Positions 1 through 5,971 of a stretch of 10,830 nt of DNA are shown in pieces. The notes under the pieces are model-generated. The model was given only the letters and a program-made list of their open reading frames with translations. It did no database searches and was not told the origin of the DNA. Positions within the stretch are counted from its first letter, which is position 1. Each line of letters starts with the position of its first letter. The position numbers and the translations under genes are program-made. This DNA comes from Zetaproteobacteria bacterium (GTDB lineage Bacteria; Pseudomonadota; Zetaproteobacteria; Mariprofundales; Mariprofundaceae): contig JAJRVH010000012.1 in NCBI GenBank assembly GCA_021545625.1, positions 1 through 10,830 on the forward strand, read 5' to 3'.

Positions 1-106
1 CCGAGCTTGCGCTTGCTGCGTCCGGCGACCCGGGCGGCGTAGGGTTCGGGATAGGCTGTGCTGACGGCGGGTTCGGCGATCAAACCGGCGGCTTCTGTGT
101 CTTCAT
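1..106 (-). pseudogene. Cupin-domain protein, N-terminal fragment, frameshifted, cut by the window edge
   Basis: The ATG at 106 overlaps the stop of the upstream aminotransferase as ATGA, so the two were probably one transcription unit. That frame reads MKTQKPPV and stops after eight codons (TGA at 80-82). The next frame then reads IAEPAVSTAYPEPYAARVAG followed by RSKRKLG, up to the window edge. A YPEP..ARVAGRSKRKLGD-like stretch is typical of the start of small single-domain cupins, small beta-barrel proteins of varied function. Adding one A to the AAA run at 82-84 would join the two frames into one clean N-terminus, so a one-base loss is likely. The barrel and its metal-binding histidines lie outside the window. 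The family call rests on about 30 residues and is from memory of the family pattern. An alternative is a TTG start inside the second frame. Confidence 0.5.
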
Positions 107-919
107 GGCGTTTCCGCGCGGCAGGCGTGTTCGATCATGCGCCGGTAATCGCTTTGCAGCATGTCGAACAGCGGATGCGGGCAGTATCGCAGCCGTCGCC
201 CGTCAATGCGGGCGACCGGAATCAGTTCGGCGCCGGTGCCGGTCAGGAAACAGGCCTCGGCGGTATATATGTCGTAGAGTGCCAGCGACTGTTCATGTAC
301 GTCGACGCCGGCCCTGCCGGTCAGCGCGCCGTCCGAAACCGGCGGCGTGAGCAGCGTGTTGCCCTGAACGATAAAAACATTGTCGGCCGTGCCCTCGGCG
401 ACATGGCCCCGGCTGTTGAGCATCAGCGCTTCGTCAGCCCCTGCCCGGTTCGCTTCGATACGTGCCAGGATATGGTTCAGATAGTTCAGGCTTTTGATGC
501 GCGGATCGAGCGCGTCTGGCGCCGCTACGGCGCTGCTGCTCCGGCACCATCTGCAGATGGTCGGCGATGATCAGCACGGTCGGTTGCGCGCAATGGCGAG
601 GATCAATGCCGAGTGAGCCTATGTCTCGCGTGACGATCAGGCGCAGATAGCCTTCCGGCACGCCGAAGGCGGCGACGGTTTGCTGCACGGCTTTTGTCAG
701 TTCCGTATCGTTGTATGGAATATCCAGCGCGATGGCGCATGCTGAGTCGCGTAGCCGTTCGAGATGTTCGCGCAGCAGGAAGGCCCTGCCGCGATAGAAG
801 CGGATGCCCTCGAAGACACCGTCGCCGTACAGCAGGCCGTGGTCGAGAACCGATACCGAGGCATCGGCGGCCGGCATGACGATTCCGTTTTTCCAGCAGA
901 CAGCCTGATTCGTATGCAT
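103..919 (-). pseudogene. ilvE: Class IV (IlvE-like) branched-chain aminotransferase, frameshifted and internally deleted
   Basis: Fold-type IV PLP aminotransferase, the family that interconverts branched-chain amino acids and their 2-keto acids in the cytoplasm. The start at 919 has GGAG six bases upstream, and MHTNQAVCWKNG is a good family N-terminus. The first frame carries the landmarks LDHGLLYGDGVFEGIRFY and GYLRLIVTR and runs to about 515. A second frame then carries RIKSLNYLNHILARIEANRA, which contains the PLP-binding lysine, then GHVAEGTADN and CFLTGTGAELIPV, ending at TGA 103-105. The span is about 272 codons against roughly 300-310 in the family. The missing sequence appears to lie at the frame switch (about ten residues between SGAR and PDALD) and again between GALTG and RAGVDV (about ten to thirteen residues, in frame). 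A product would lose the lysine or the fold, so this is a pseudogene unless the sequence is wrong. A D-amino-acid transaminase or aminodeoxychorismate lyase is a less likely family assignment. Confidence 0.82.
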
Positions 920-985
920 CGCACGCTCCAAAAAGGTAATTGATATTGACCTATTGAACGCTGACGCGGGCGCGCTAACGTCAAT
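920..985. promoter_or_regulatory. Divergent intergenic region with repeated ATTGA motifs, possible MarR operator
   Basis: This 66-bp gap separates the aminotransferase from the MarR-type gene. It contains ATTGA at 939-943, 945-949 and 953-957, and its inverse TCAAT at 981-985 immediately before the regulator start. It is AT-rich compared with its surroundings. MarR proteins usually bind inverted repeats between themselves and a divergent target, so an operator is plausible. I found no convincing -35/-10 pair. The role is inferred from position. Confidence 0.35.
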
Positions 986-1307
986 ATGGGTGACCCAAGT
1001 GGCGGGCGAGAACAGGAACTGAACCGGGCACTGGAGGCGATGTATTTCGGCTTTCGCGCCGTGATTGCCGAGCCGGATGCGCATTTGCAGTCGCTCGGAC
1101 TGTCGCGCGTGCACTATCGTATCCTCTATTTCATCGCCCGGCATCAGCGTCAGTGGTCTGCTGCGGCGCTTGCAGGCGAGCAAGCAGTACGTGAACTGCC
1201 CGCTGCGCCGCCTGATTGAACTGGGCTATGTCGATGTGCGCCCCGAAGCCGAGGCCGGCTGGCGGCGTGTGATGGCGCTGCTGGCCGATCAGGGGCGGGA
1301 AGCCTAG
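986..1307 (+). pseudogene. MarR-family winged-helix regulator, frameshifted and shortened
   Basis: Transcriptional regulator remnant, divergent from the aminotransferase it probably controlled. The first frame (from 986) gives MYFGFRAVIAEPDAHLQSLG, then LSRVHYRILYFIARHQ, the N-terminal dimerisation helix and first DNA-binding helices of MarR proteins. Near 1145-1155 the match moves to another frame: SVSGLLRRLQASKQYVN, then CPLRRLIELGYVDVRPEAE, the recognition helix and start of the wing. That frame then jumps to AGWRRVMALLADQGREA and stops at TAG 1305-1307. The wing tip and most of the C-terminal dimerisation helix are missing: about 107 codons in total against a usual 145-165. There is no evident Shine-Dalgarno before 986. 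The stop shares three bases with the stop of the convergent endonuclease gene. Confidence 0.7.
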
Positions 1308-1975
1308 CCGCGCCTGAGCCGGTCGCAGTCGACGACGTGGTCGGCCAGCCGGTCGCCGCGGATCTTCACTTTCGGATCGTTTTCGTAGTAGAAGCAGCGT
1401 TCGAAGCCGGCGTCGTCATAGAGCATTTTCCAGAAGGCCTTCGGCCAGGCGATGCCCGACTTTTTCATGCGCTTCGGGTGCTTTCCGTAAATCACGCCGT
1501 TGATGACCGTCACCTCTCCCAGTTTCGCCGCGATCATGCGCTCGTATTTCTCGGCCTTGACCCAGGTCTTGCGGTTGATCCATTTGTACTGCGGAATGAT
1601 ATTGGCCATCGAATAGACCGAGCGCAGCGCCTGCGGCGAATAGTCGAACGACGCGTCGGGTGCCAGGTGGCCGCGGTCGGCATGGAACTCGTTCTTCGTA
1701 TAGTCGGATGATTTCGTCCGGTAGCGGGCCGGGATGGCCTTGTCCGGATAGAATCGGGGGCGTTTTTTGATATTGCCCGCGTTGACCTTGTTGCCGTTGA
1801 GGTGGTAGCCGACGAAGCGCGCGCCGCGGGCATTGTAATCGTAGCAGATGCGGTAGAAGCCCTTGTCGAGCACCTGGCTGCAGTTGCGGGTGTTGATGAA
1901 GTCGCTGATCTCGGTGGCGCAGGCCGGCTGCGATAGCGCCAGCCCGGCCAGCAGGAAAAGATATGCATGTCTCAT
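1304..1975 (-). CDS. Secreted DNA/RNA non-specific endonuclease (beta-beta-alpha Me type)
   Basis: Non-specific nuclease of the Serratia NucA family, which cuts DNA and RNA using a divalent metal. The 223-residue product has a signal peptide, a hydrophobic stretch at residues 4-15 with a probable cut after Ala20 (PACA/TE), so it should act outside the cytoplasm. The family signature DRGH lies at 100-103, with His103 as the general base. The metal-site motif follows as N125-IIPQ, Asn134, Trp138 and Glu142. Four cysteines (32, 44, 194, 217) could form two disulfides, as expected for an exported enzyme. I chose the ATG at 1975 because the signal peptide begins there; upstream in-frame codons back to 2062 add a basic, non-signal-like stretch. 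It is intact between decayed neighbours. Likely roles are nutrient scavenging or degradation of extracellular DNA. No immunity gene is visible, and none is expected for a fully exported enzyme. Confidence 0.9.
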   Translation of the reverse strand: MRHAYLFLLAGLALSQPACATEISDFINTRNCSQVLDKGFYRICYDYNARGARFVGYHLNGNKVNAGNIKKRPRFYPDKAIPARYRTKSSDYTKNEFHADRGHLAPDASFDYSPQALRSVYSMANIIPQYKWINRKTWVKAEKYERMIAAKLGEVTVINGVIYGKHPKRMKKSGIAWPKAFWKMLYDDAGFERCFYYENDPKVKIRGDRLADHVVDCDRLRRG

Positions 1976-2060
1976 GGTCCTGAAACTGCAGGCTGCGCAA
2001 ATCGCTTTCAAGGTGCGTGTCGACCGTTTCCGGGTTCGGTTTGCCTGATTCGGCGATTTC

Positions 2061-2090
2061 ACTATAGTTACTCTTGCAAGCGCAGGACAA
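2061..2090 (-). promoter_or_regulatory. Possible sigma-70 promoter for the endonuclease
   Basis: Read on the minus strand, TTGTCC (2085-2090) and TATAGT (2061-2066) are 18 bp apart, giving a start near 2054 and a leader of about 80 bases. The -10 matches consensus at five of six positions and the -35 at four. The -35 lies inside the hsdR remnant. No activator site was recognised. Confidence 0.35.
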
Positions 2091-2554
2091 GTCGGCGCTC
2101 AGCTCCAATGCTGCACTTGGCGTCGCGGTGCGTGAATATCCCACCGATGTCGGGCCGGCCGATTATGTGCTGTTTATCGAGCGCAGGGCCATCGGCGTTA
2201 TCGAGGCCAAGCGAGCCGAGGAAGGGCATCATTTGCTGGCCGCCGAGGATCAGGCCGAAGGCTAGGCCGGCGCCACGCTCAAATGGGTGAACAACAGCGA
2301 ACCGCTGCCTTTTGTTTGCGAATCGAACAGTCTGGTCACCCGTTCCCGCGATATGCGCGATCCCAGGCCGCGCTCGCGCCCGGTGTTTTCATTCCATCGC
2401 CCGGAAACCCTGCACGACTGCCAGACCCGGGCAGTCACCAATCTTGAAGGTTCGTTCCGCAGGGCCCATCCGCGTGCGCTGGTGCAGATGGCCACCGGCT
2501 CCGGCAAGACCTATACGGCGATTACATCCATCTGCCGCCTGCTCAAGGCACAAT
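2074..2554 (+). pseudogene. hsdR: Type I restriction enzyme R subunit (hsdR) remnant
   Basis: Fragment of the motor and nuclease subunit of a type I restriction-modification enzyme. Reading from 2074 gives GVAVREYPTDVGPADYVLFI followed by AIGVIEAKRAEEGH, the PD-(D/E)XK nuclease core with its Asp and Glu-Ala-Lys. A TAG stop sits at 2263-2265, where relatives read EGYA. The same frame continues with LKWVNNSEPLPFV, DPRPRSRPVFSFHRPETL, and then NLEGSF and ALVQMATGSGKTYTAI, which is Walker A of the SF2 helicase. About 25 residues normally between HRPETL and the DCQxRA segment seem absent. The fragment lacks its N-terminus and ends near 2554, right beside the nrdJb stop, so more than 80% of a normal HsdR (about 800-1100 residues) is gone. 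No hsdM or hsdS is present. It is a dead remnant. Confidence 0.85.
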
Positions 2555-2557
2555 ATA

Positions 2558-3196
2558 CTACCCACACTTCGAATCGCCGCATTCGAGACAGGTATTGCAG
2601 TTGTCGAGGCGGATCACGGCCATCGCGCCGCACTTGTCGCACAGATTGCCCCTGGCGACTGCGTCCTCGCCAAGCTTTTCTCTGGCTTCGCGGCGCTTGG
2701 CCTCGAGTTCGGCGGTGTTGAGCTGGCCTTCCATCATGCCGATCGAGATCAGGTGCTGCTGGATCACCTCGCCGATCTCGGCGACGATGGACGGCATATA
2801 GCGGCCGCCCTTCTTGTAATAGCCGCCCCTGGGATCGAACACGGCCTTCAGCTCCTCGACGAGGAAGGTGACGTCGCCGCCCTTGCGGAAGATTGCCGAC
2901 ACCACGCGCGTCAGCGCCACGATCCACATGAAATGCTCCATGTTCTTCGAGTTGATGAACACCTCGAACGGCCGGCGGTGTTCGTCCGGCTGGCCCGGAT
3001 TGACGACGACATCGTTGATCGTGATGTACATCGCATGTTCGGAATGCGGCGTCTTGATCTTGTAGGTGCTGCCCTCGAGCACGTCGTCGCGCTCCAGCAG
3101 TGGCGCGATATGGGCGACGTTGCCGGTGCTCTCCGCGTTGTCCTCGGGCTTGACGACTTCAAAGCCGGTGATTTTCTTTTCAATCTTCGTTGCCAT
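2558..3196 (-). CDS. nrdJb: NrdJb: C-terminal subunit of class II (B12-dependent) ribonucleotide reductase
   Basis: Separately encoded C-terminal part of the adenosylcobalamin-dependent ribonucleotide reductase, 212 residues. Residues about 20-145 contain the stretch EHAMYITINDVVV, then RPFEVFINSKNMEHFMWIVA and GGRYMPSIVAEIGEVIQQHL, a TSCPD-type domain. The C-terminus is a cysteine cluster (CDKCG, then CNTCLECGDSKCG), which in this family either binds metal or passes electrons to the active-site disulfide. In Pseudomonas aeruginosa the enzyme is likewise encoded as nrdJa and nrdJb. I chose ATG 3196 because GGAG lies seven bases upstream; the GTG at 3202 would be too close to it. It is last in the operon; the stop of the preceding small ORF overlaps the region just before its start. 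It ends in TAG, so amber works as a normal stop here. Confidence 0.85.
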   Translation of the reverse strand: MATKIEKKITGFEVVKPEDNAESTGNVAHIAPLLERDDVLEGSTYKIKTPHSEHAMYITINDVVVNPGQPDEHRRPFEVFINSKNMEHFMWIVALTRVVSAIFRKGGDVTFLVEELKAVFDPRGGYYKKGGRYMPSIVAEIGEVIQQHLISIGMMEGQLNTAELEAKRREAREKLGEDAVARGNLCDKCGAMAVIRLDNCNTCLECGDSKCG

Positions 3197-3198
3197 AT

Positions 3199-3366
3199 TC
3201 ACTCTCCCGTCGAATCGTTGCCGATCCGGCTGTTGTTTTCGCTGGCCGGCATGGCTGTCTGAACATGCCAGGCGTCCGTCTTGTAGTCGTTCTCCCGCAT
3301 CGGCTGTCCCTCGATATAGTCGCGGAACAGCTGTTCAAGATGCGCCCATTGCTGTCTGTCTTCCAT
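3199..3366 (-). CDS. Small hypothetical protein (55 aa) in the nrdJ operon
   Basis: Not recognised. The product begins MEDRQQWAHLEQLFRDYIEG and continues QPMRENDYKTDAWHV; the first half is predicted helical and acidic, and the tail (ASENNSRIGNDSTGE) looks disordered. It has no signal peptide, membrane segment or cysteines. The ribosome binding site is unusually strong: AGGGGGTGA, three bases before the ATG, differs by one base from the perfect anti-16S complement AGGAGGTGA. The stop (3199-3201) lies within the nrdJb start region, so nrdJb is probably translationally coupled to it. Position and ribosome binding site argue for a real gene that works with NrdJ, perhaps as a small accessory protein; that role is inference. 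Confidence 0.6.
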   Translation of the reverse strand: MEDRQQWAHLEQLFRDYIEGQPMRENDYKTDAWHVQTAMPASENNSRIGNDSTGE

Positions 3367-3369
3367 CGC

Positions 3370-3579
3370 TCACCCCCTGGCGGCCAGCAGGCGCTGCATC
3401 AGCAGGCACGCATCCGGCCGTCCCTCCCGGTCCTTGCTCAAATGGTGCAGCGTTGGTTTGCCGCTGGCGGCGGCCGGGCGCTGCTGCCGGCCTGCGGATG
3501 CGTCGGCAGCCGGAAGGGTGGCGACGACCCACAGATTGATCGGCGGAAACCTCAGTTCCGGCCATCCGATCGCCGACAT
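3370..3579 (-). CDS. Small hypothetical protein (69 aa) overlapping the end of nrdJa
   Basis: Not recognised. Its ATG (3577-3579) overlaps the nrdJa stop as TGATG, the classic arrangement for translational coupling, and its stop lies three bases before the next ORF's start. The N-terminus MSAIGWPELRFPPINLWVV is rich in aromatics and prolines and looks like a constrained motif. The rest is alanine-, arginine- and glycine-rich with no visible domain, and may be poorly conserved or shortened by deletion. The genes on the left of the window show such losses, so the second half could be altered. A chance ORF in GC-rich DNA is possible, but the tight overlaps at both ends argue against it. Confidence 0.45.
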   Translation of the reverse strand: MSAIGWPELRFPPINLWVVATLPAADASAGRQQRPAAASGKPTLHHLSKDREGRPDACLLMQRLLAARG

Positions 3580-5747
3580 CAGAACTTACCGTAATACCCT
3601 TCCTTCAGGGCATCGAACAGGTTGGCCGCGGTATGCATCTCGCCGTCGTACTCGACTTCCTCGTTGCCCTTCAGTTCCACTTCGCTGCCATCCTCGAGCT
3701 TGAAGCGGTAGGTTGTGTTGGCCAGGTCCTCTTCCTTGACCAGTACGCCCTGGAACGCCTCCGGGTTGAAGCGGAAGGTCGTGCATCCCTTCAGTCCCTG
3801 GTCGTAGGCGTACATATAGATGTCCTTGAAATCCTCGTACGGGAAATCGGTCGGCACGTTGGCGGTCTTCGAGATCGACGAATCGACCCAGCGCTGCGCC
3901 GCGGCCTGGATATCGACATGCTGTTTCGGCGTCACCTCGTCGGCGCTGATGAAGTAGTCCGGCAGGCGGTTCGCCTCGTCGTCGCTGAACGGCATCGCCT
4001 CCGGATTGATCAGCTCGCGGTAGGCCAGCAGCTCGAACGAGAACACGTCGACTTTCTCCTTGCTCTTCTTGCCCTCGCGGATGACGTTGCGCGCATAGTG
4101 GTGCGCGAAGGACGGCTCGATGCCGTTGGAGGCGTTGTTGGCCAGGGACAGCGAGATCGTGCCGGTCGGCGCGATCGACGAGTGGTGCGTGAAACGGCAG
4201 CCCTTTTCGGTCAGCGCCTCCAGCAGCTCGGCATCCTCCCGTTTGCCCGTCTGGGCGAATTTGCGCATATAGCGCGAATACTTCGCCCACAGGACGCGAC
4301 CCTTGACGCGGTCGCCGATTTTGATGCCATCGTCCGCCATCTCGGGGCGCCTGGCCATCATCTCGGGCGTGATTTCGTATTCCTTTTCCAGCGCCGGCGC
4401 CACGCCCTTTTCCTCGCCCAGCTCGAGGCCGACCTGAAAGCCTGTGCGGGCCATTTCGTAGGCGATCTGCTCGGTGAAGGCCAGTGATTCCTGCGAACCG
4501 TAAGGCGTGCGCAGCATCGTCAGCGCGCTGCCGAGCCCGAGGAAACCCATGCCGTGACGGCGCTTGCTCATGATCTCCTCGCGCTGCTTCGCCAGCGGCA
4601 GGCCGTTGATCTCGACGACGTTGTCGAGCATGCGCGTGAATACGGCCACGACCTCGCGATAGGCGTCCCAGTCGAAATAGGCCTTGTCGGTAAAGGCATG
4701 GCGCACGAACTTGGTCAGGTTGACCGAGCCGAGCAGGCAGGCGCCGTAGGGCGGCAGCGGCTGCTCGCCGCACGGGTTGGTGGCGCGGATTTCCTCGCAG
4801 AACCAGTTGTTGTTCATATCGTTGACTTCGTCGATCAGGATGAAGCCCGGCTCGGCATAGTCATAGGTCGAGGCCATGATCACGTCCCACAGCCTGCGCG
4901 CCTTCATCGTCCGGTAAACGCGGCAGGCGACCCGGCCGCGATCGTCCCGGATTGCGCCCCTGGGCGGGTTGGCGACATGCCGGAAGACGATGCGCGTCGA
5001 CTCGTCGTCCATCTCGGTCTGGCTGGCCGGGAAGACCAGGTCCCAGTCGGCGTCGTTCTTGACCGCCTCCATGAAGTCGCGCGTGATCAGGCAGGACAGG
5101 TTGAATTGTCGCAGGCGGCCGTCCTCGCGCTTGGCGCGGATGAAGTCGACGATGTCCGGATGGCTGATGTCGAACGTGCCCATCTGCGCGCCGCGCCGGC
5201 CGCCGGCCTAGGAAACCGTGAAGCACATCTTGTCGTAGATATCCATGAACGATAGCGGCCCGGAGGTATAGGCGCCGGCCCCCGACACATAGGCGCCCTT
5301 CGGCCGCAGCGTGGAGAACTCGTAGCCAATGCCGCAGCCGGCCTTCAGCGTCAGGCCGGCCTCGTGCACCATCGACAGGATGCCGTCCATCGAGTCGGGG
5401 ATGGTGCCGGACACGGTACAGTTGATCGTGCTGGTGGCTGGCTTGTGCTCCTCGGCACCGGCATTGGACATGATGCGGCCGGCCGGGATGGCGCCGTTGG
5501 CCAGCGCCCATACGAAGCGGTCGTGCCAGTGCTCGCGCACCTCCTCGCGCTCGACGCGAGCCAGCGCCGTGGCGACGCGGTCGTAGGTGGCCTGGATGTC
5601 CGCATCGACCGGCCGGTTGTGCTTGTCCTTGAGGCGGTACTTCTTGTCCCAGATGTCGAGGCTGGCCGGCTGAAAGGCGATGTCAGCCGCGCTGCTCTCC
5701 GTGTTCATGGTGGTGTCGATTTCTACAACGTTTGTGGTTGCGCTCAT
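3579..5747 (-). CDS. nrdJa: NrdJa: catalytic subunit of class II (B12-dependent) ribonucleotide reductase, interrupted by one in-frame amber codon
   Basis: Adenosylcobalamin-dependent reductase that makes deoxynucleotides, working with or without oxygen. The frame spans 722 codons, about the length of P. aeruginosa NrdJa. Visible landmarks: substrate-loop cysteine in TINCTVSGTIPDSM (Cys110), LKAGCGIGYEFSTLRPKGAY (about 135-153), the thiyl-radical site NPCGEQPLPPYGACLLGSVN (Cys326, Glu328), PTGTISL, and the second redox cysteine in LKGCTTFRF (about 655). Codon 180 (5208-5210) is TAG between MCFTVS and AGGRRGAQMGTF; relatives have Ser here (VSSAGGRRGAQM), one base away from TCG. The frame is otherwise clean for 534 codons after it. 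It is a recent pseudogene, a readthrough gene or a sequence error. Start 5747 has GGAGG eight bases upstream. NrdR boxes and a promoter lie just upstream. The C-terminal cysteine cluster is encoded separately in nrdJb. Confidence 0.88.
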
Positions 5748-5806
5748 GCGGCATCCCTCCCCAGGTTCGACCGGCTCATGGTCCGTGTGTATAACGATCA
5801 GCCGCC

Positions 5807-5834
5807 AGTTTATCCACTATATCTTGGGTGTCAA
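5807..5834 (-). promoter_or_regulatory. Sigma-70 promoter of the nrdJ operon
   Basis: On the minus strand a perfect -35 TTGACA (5829-5834) and a -10 TAAACT (5807-5812, four of six) are 16 bp apart, predicting a start near 5800 and a leader of about 50 bases to the ATG at 5747. An NrdR box covers most of the spacer, and the -10 overlaps a near-DnaA box. The short leader leaves no room for a cobalamin riboswitch. Confidence 0.65.
5814..5829 (-). promoter_or_regulatory. NrdR box 1 (promoter-proximal)
   Basis: CCACTATATCTTGGGT matches the NrdR consensus acaCwAtATaTwGtgt at 13 of 16 positions, including the CTATAT core. It fills the spacer between the -35 and -10 of the nrdJ promoter, where a bound repressor would block polymerase. 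NrdR is the ATP/dATP-sensing repressor of bacterial ribonucleotide reductase genes. Confidence 0.75.
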
Positions 5835-5845
5835 GCATGCGCCCC

Positions 5846-5861
5846 ACACAAACAGTGGTGT
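5846..5861 (-). promoter_or_regulatory. NrdR box 2 (promoter-distal)
   Basis: ACACAAACAGTGGTGT matches the NrdR consensus at 11 of 16 positions, with both outer ends intact (acaCaA and Gtgt). It lies exactly 32 bp from box 1, about three helical turns, the spacing known for paired NrdR boxes. It sits upstream of the -35. Confidence 0.65.
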
Positions 5862-5887
5862 TTTGTGCTGCACAATCGATGCACCGC

Positions 5888-5896
5888 TTATCCACA
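5888..5896 (+). promoter_or_regulatory. DnaA box
   Basis: TTATCCACA is a perfect match to the consensus DnaA box. A second near-match, TTATCCACT, lies at 5810-5818 and overlaps the nrdJ -10 and the end of NrdR box 1. DnaA regulates nrdAB in E. coli, so it could link nrdJ transcription to replication here. One nine-base match can occur by chance; the pair in this promoter makes function more likely. Confidence 0.5.
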
Positions 5897-5933
5897 GGCT
5901 GTCCACCGCTCCTGCATGTGCGACGCAAGCTTA

Positions 5934-5962
5934 TTGGAGAGAAGGGCGCCGCCTGATACGAT
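5934..5962 (+). promoter_or_regulatory. Possible extended -10 promoter for the ubi operon
   Basis: TTGGAG (5934-5939) and TACGAT (5957-5962) are 17 bp apart, and a TG precedes the -10 by one base (TGATACGAT), as in extended -10 promoters. Transcription would start near 5969, only about three bases before the ubiE ATG. The message would then be leaderless or nearly so, which fits the lack of a ribosome binding site before ubiE. Confidence 0.45.
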
Positions 5963-5971
5963 GCGCGGCCT

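Noticed and set aside
920..1183. N-terminal extension of the aminotransferase to 1183
   Set aside because: It overlaps the divergent MarR-type gene and does not resemble the family; the ATG at 919 has a good ribosome binding site and a family-like start.
1976..2062. N-terminal extension of the endonuclease to 2062
   Set aside because: It would place 29 basic, non-hydrophobic residues before a clear signal peptide; the ATG at 1975 is the natural start.
3633..4487. Plus-strand open frame of 284 codons opposite nrdJa
   Set aside because: It mirrors the conserved nrdJa codons and has no recognisable domain or ribosome binding site of note.
5181..5183. Separate C-terminal NrdJa protein starting at the ATG after the amber
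   Set aside because: No ribosome binding site precedes it, and it would begin inside a conserved motif of the enzyme without the first redox cysteine.
2074..5747. Reassigned amber codon (TAG read as an amino acid) across the genome
   Set aside because: TAG is the proper stop of nrdJb, ubiJ, metK and the endonuclease, each at the normal family length. hsdR is broken in other ways too.
5748..5806. Cobalamin riboswitch ahead of the B12-dependent reductase
   Set aside because: The predicted leader is only about 50 bases and no B12-box-like sequence is visible.
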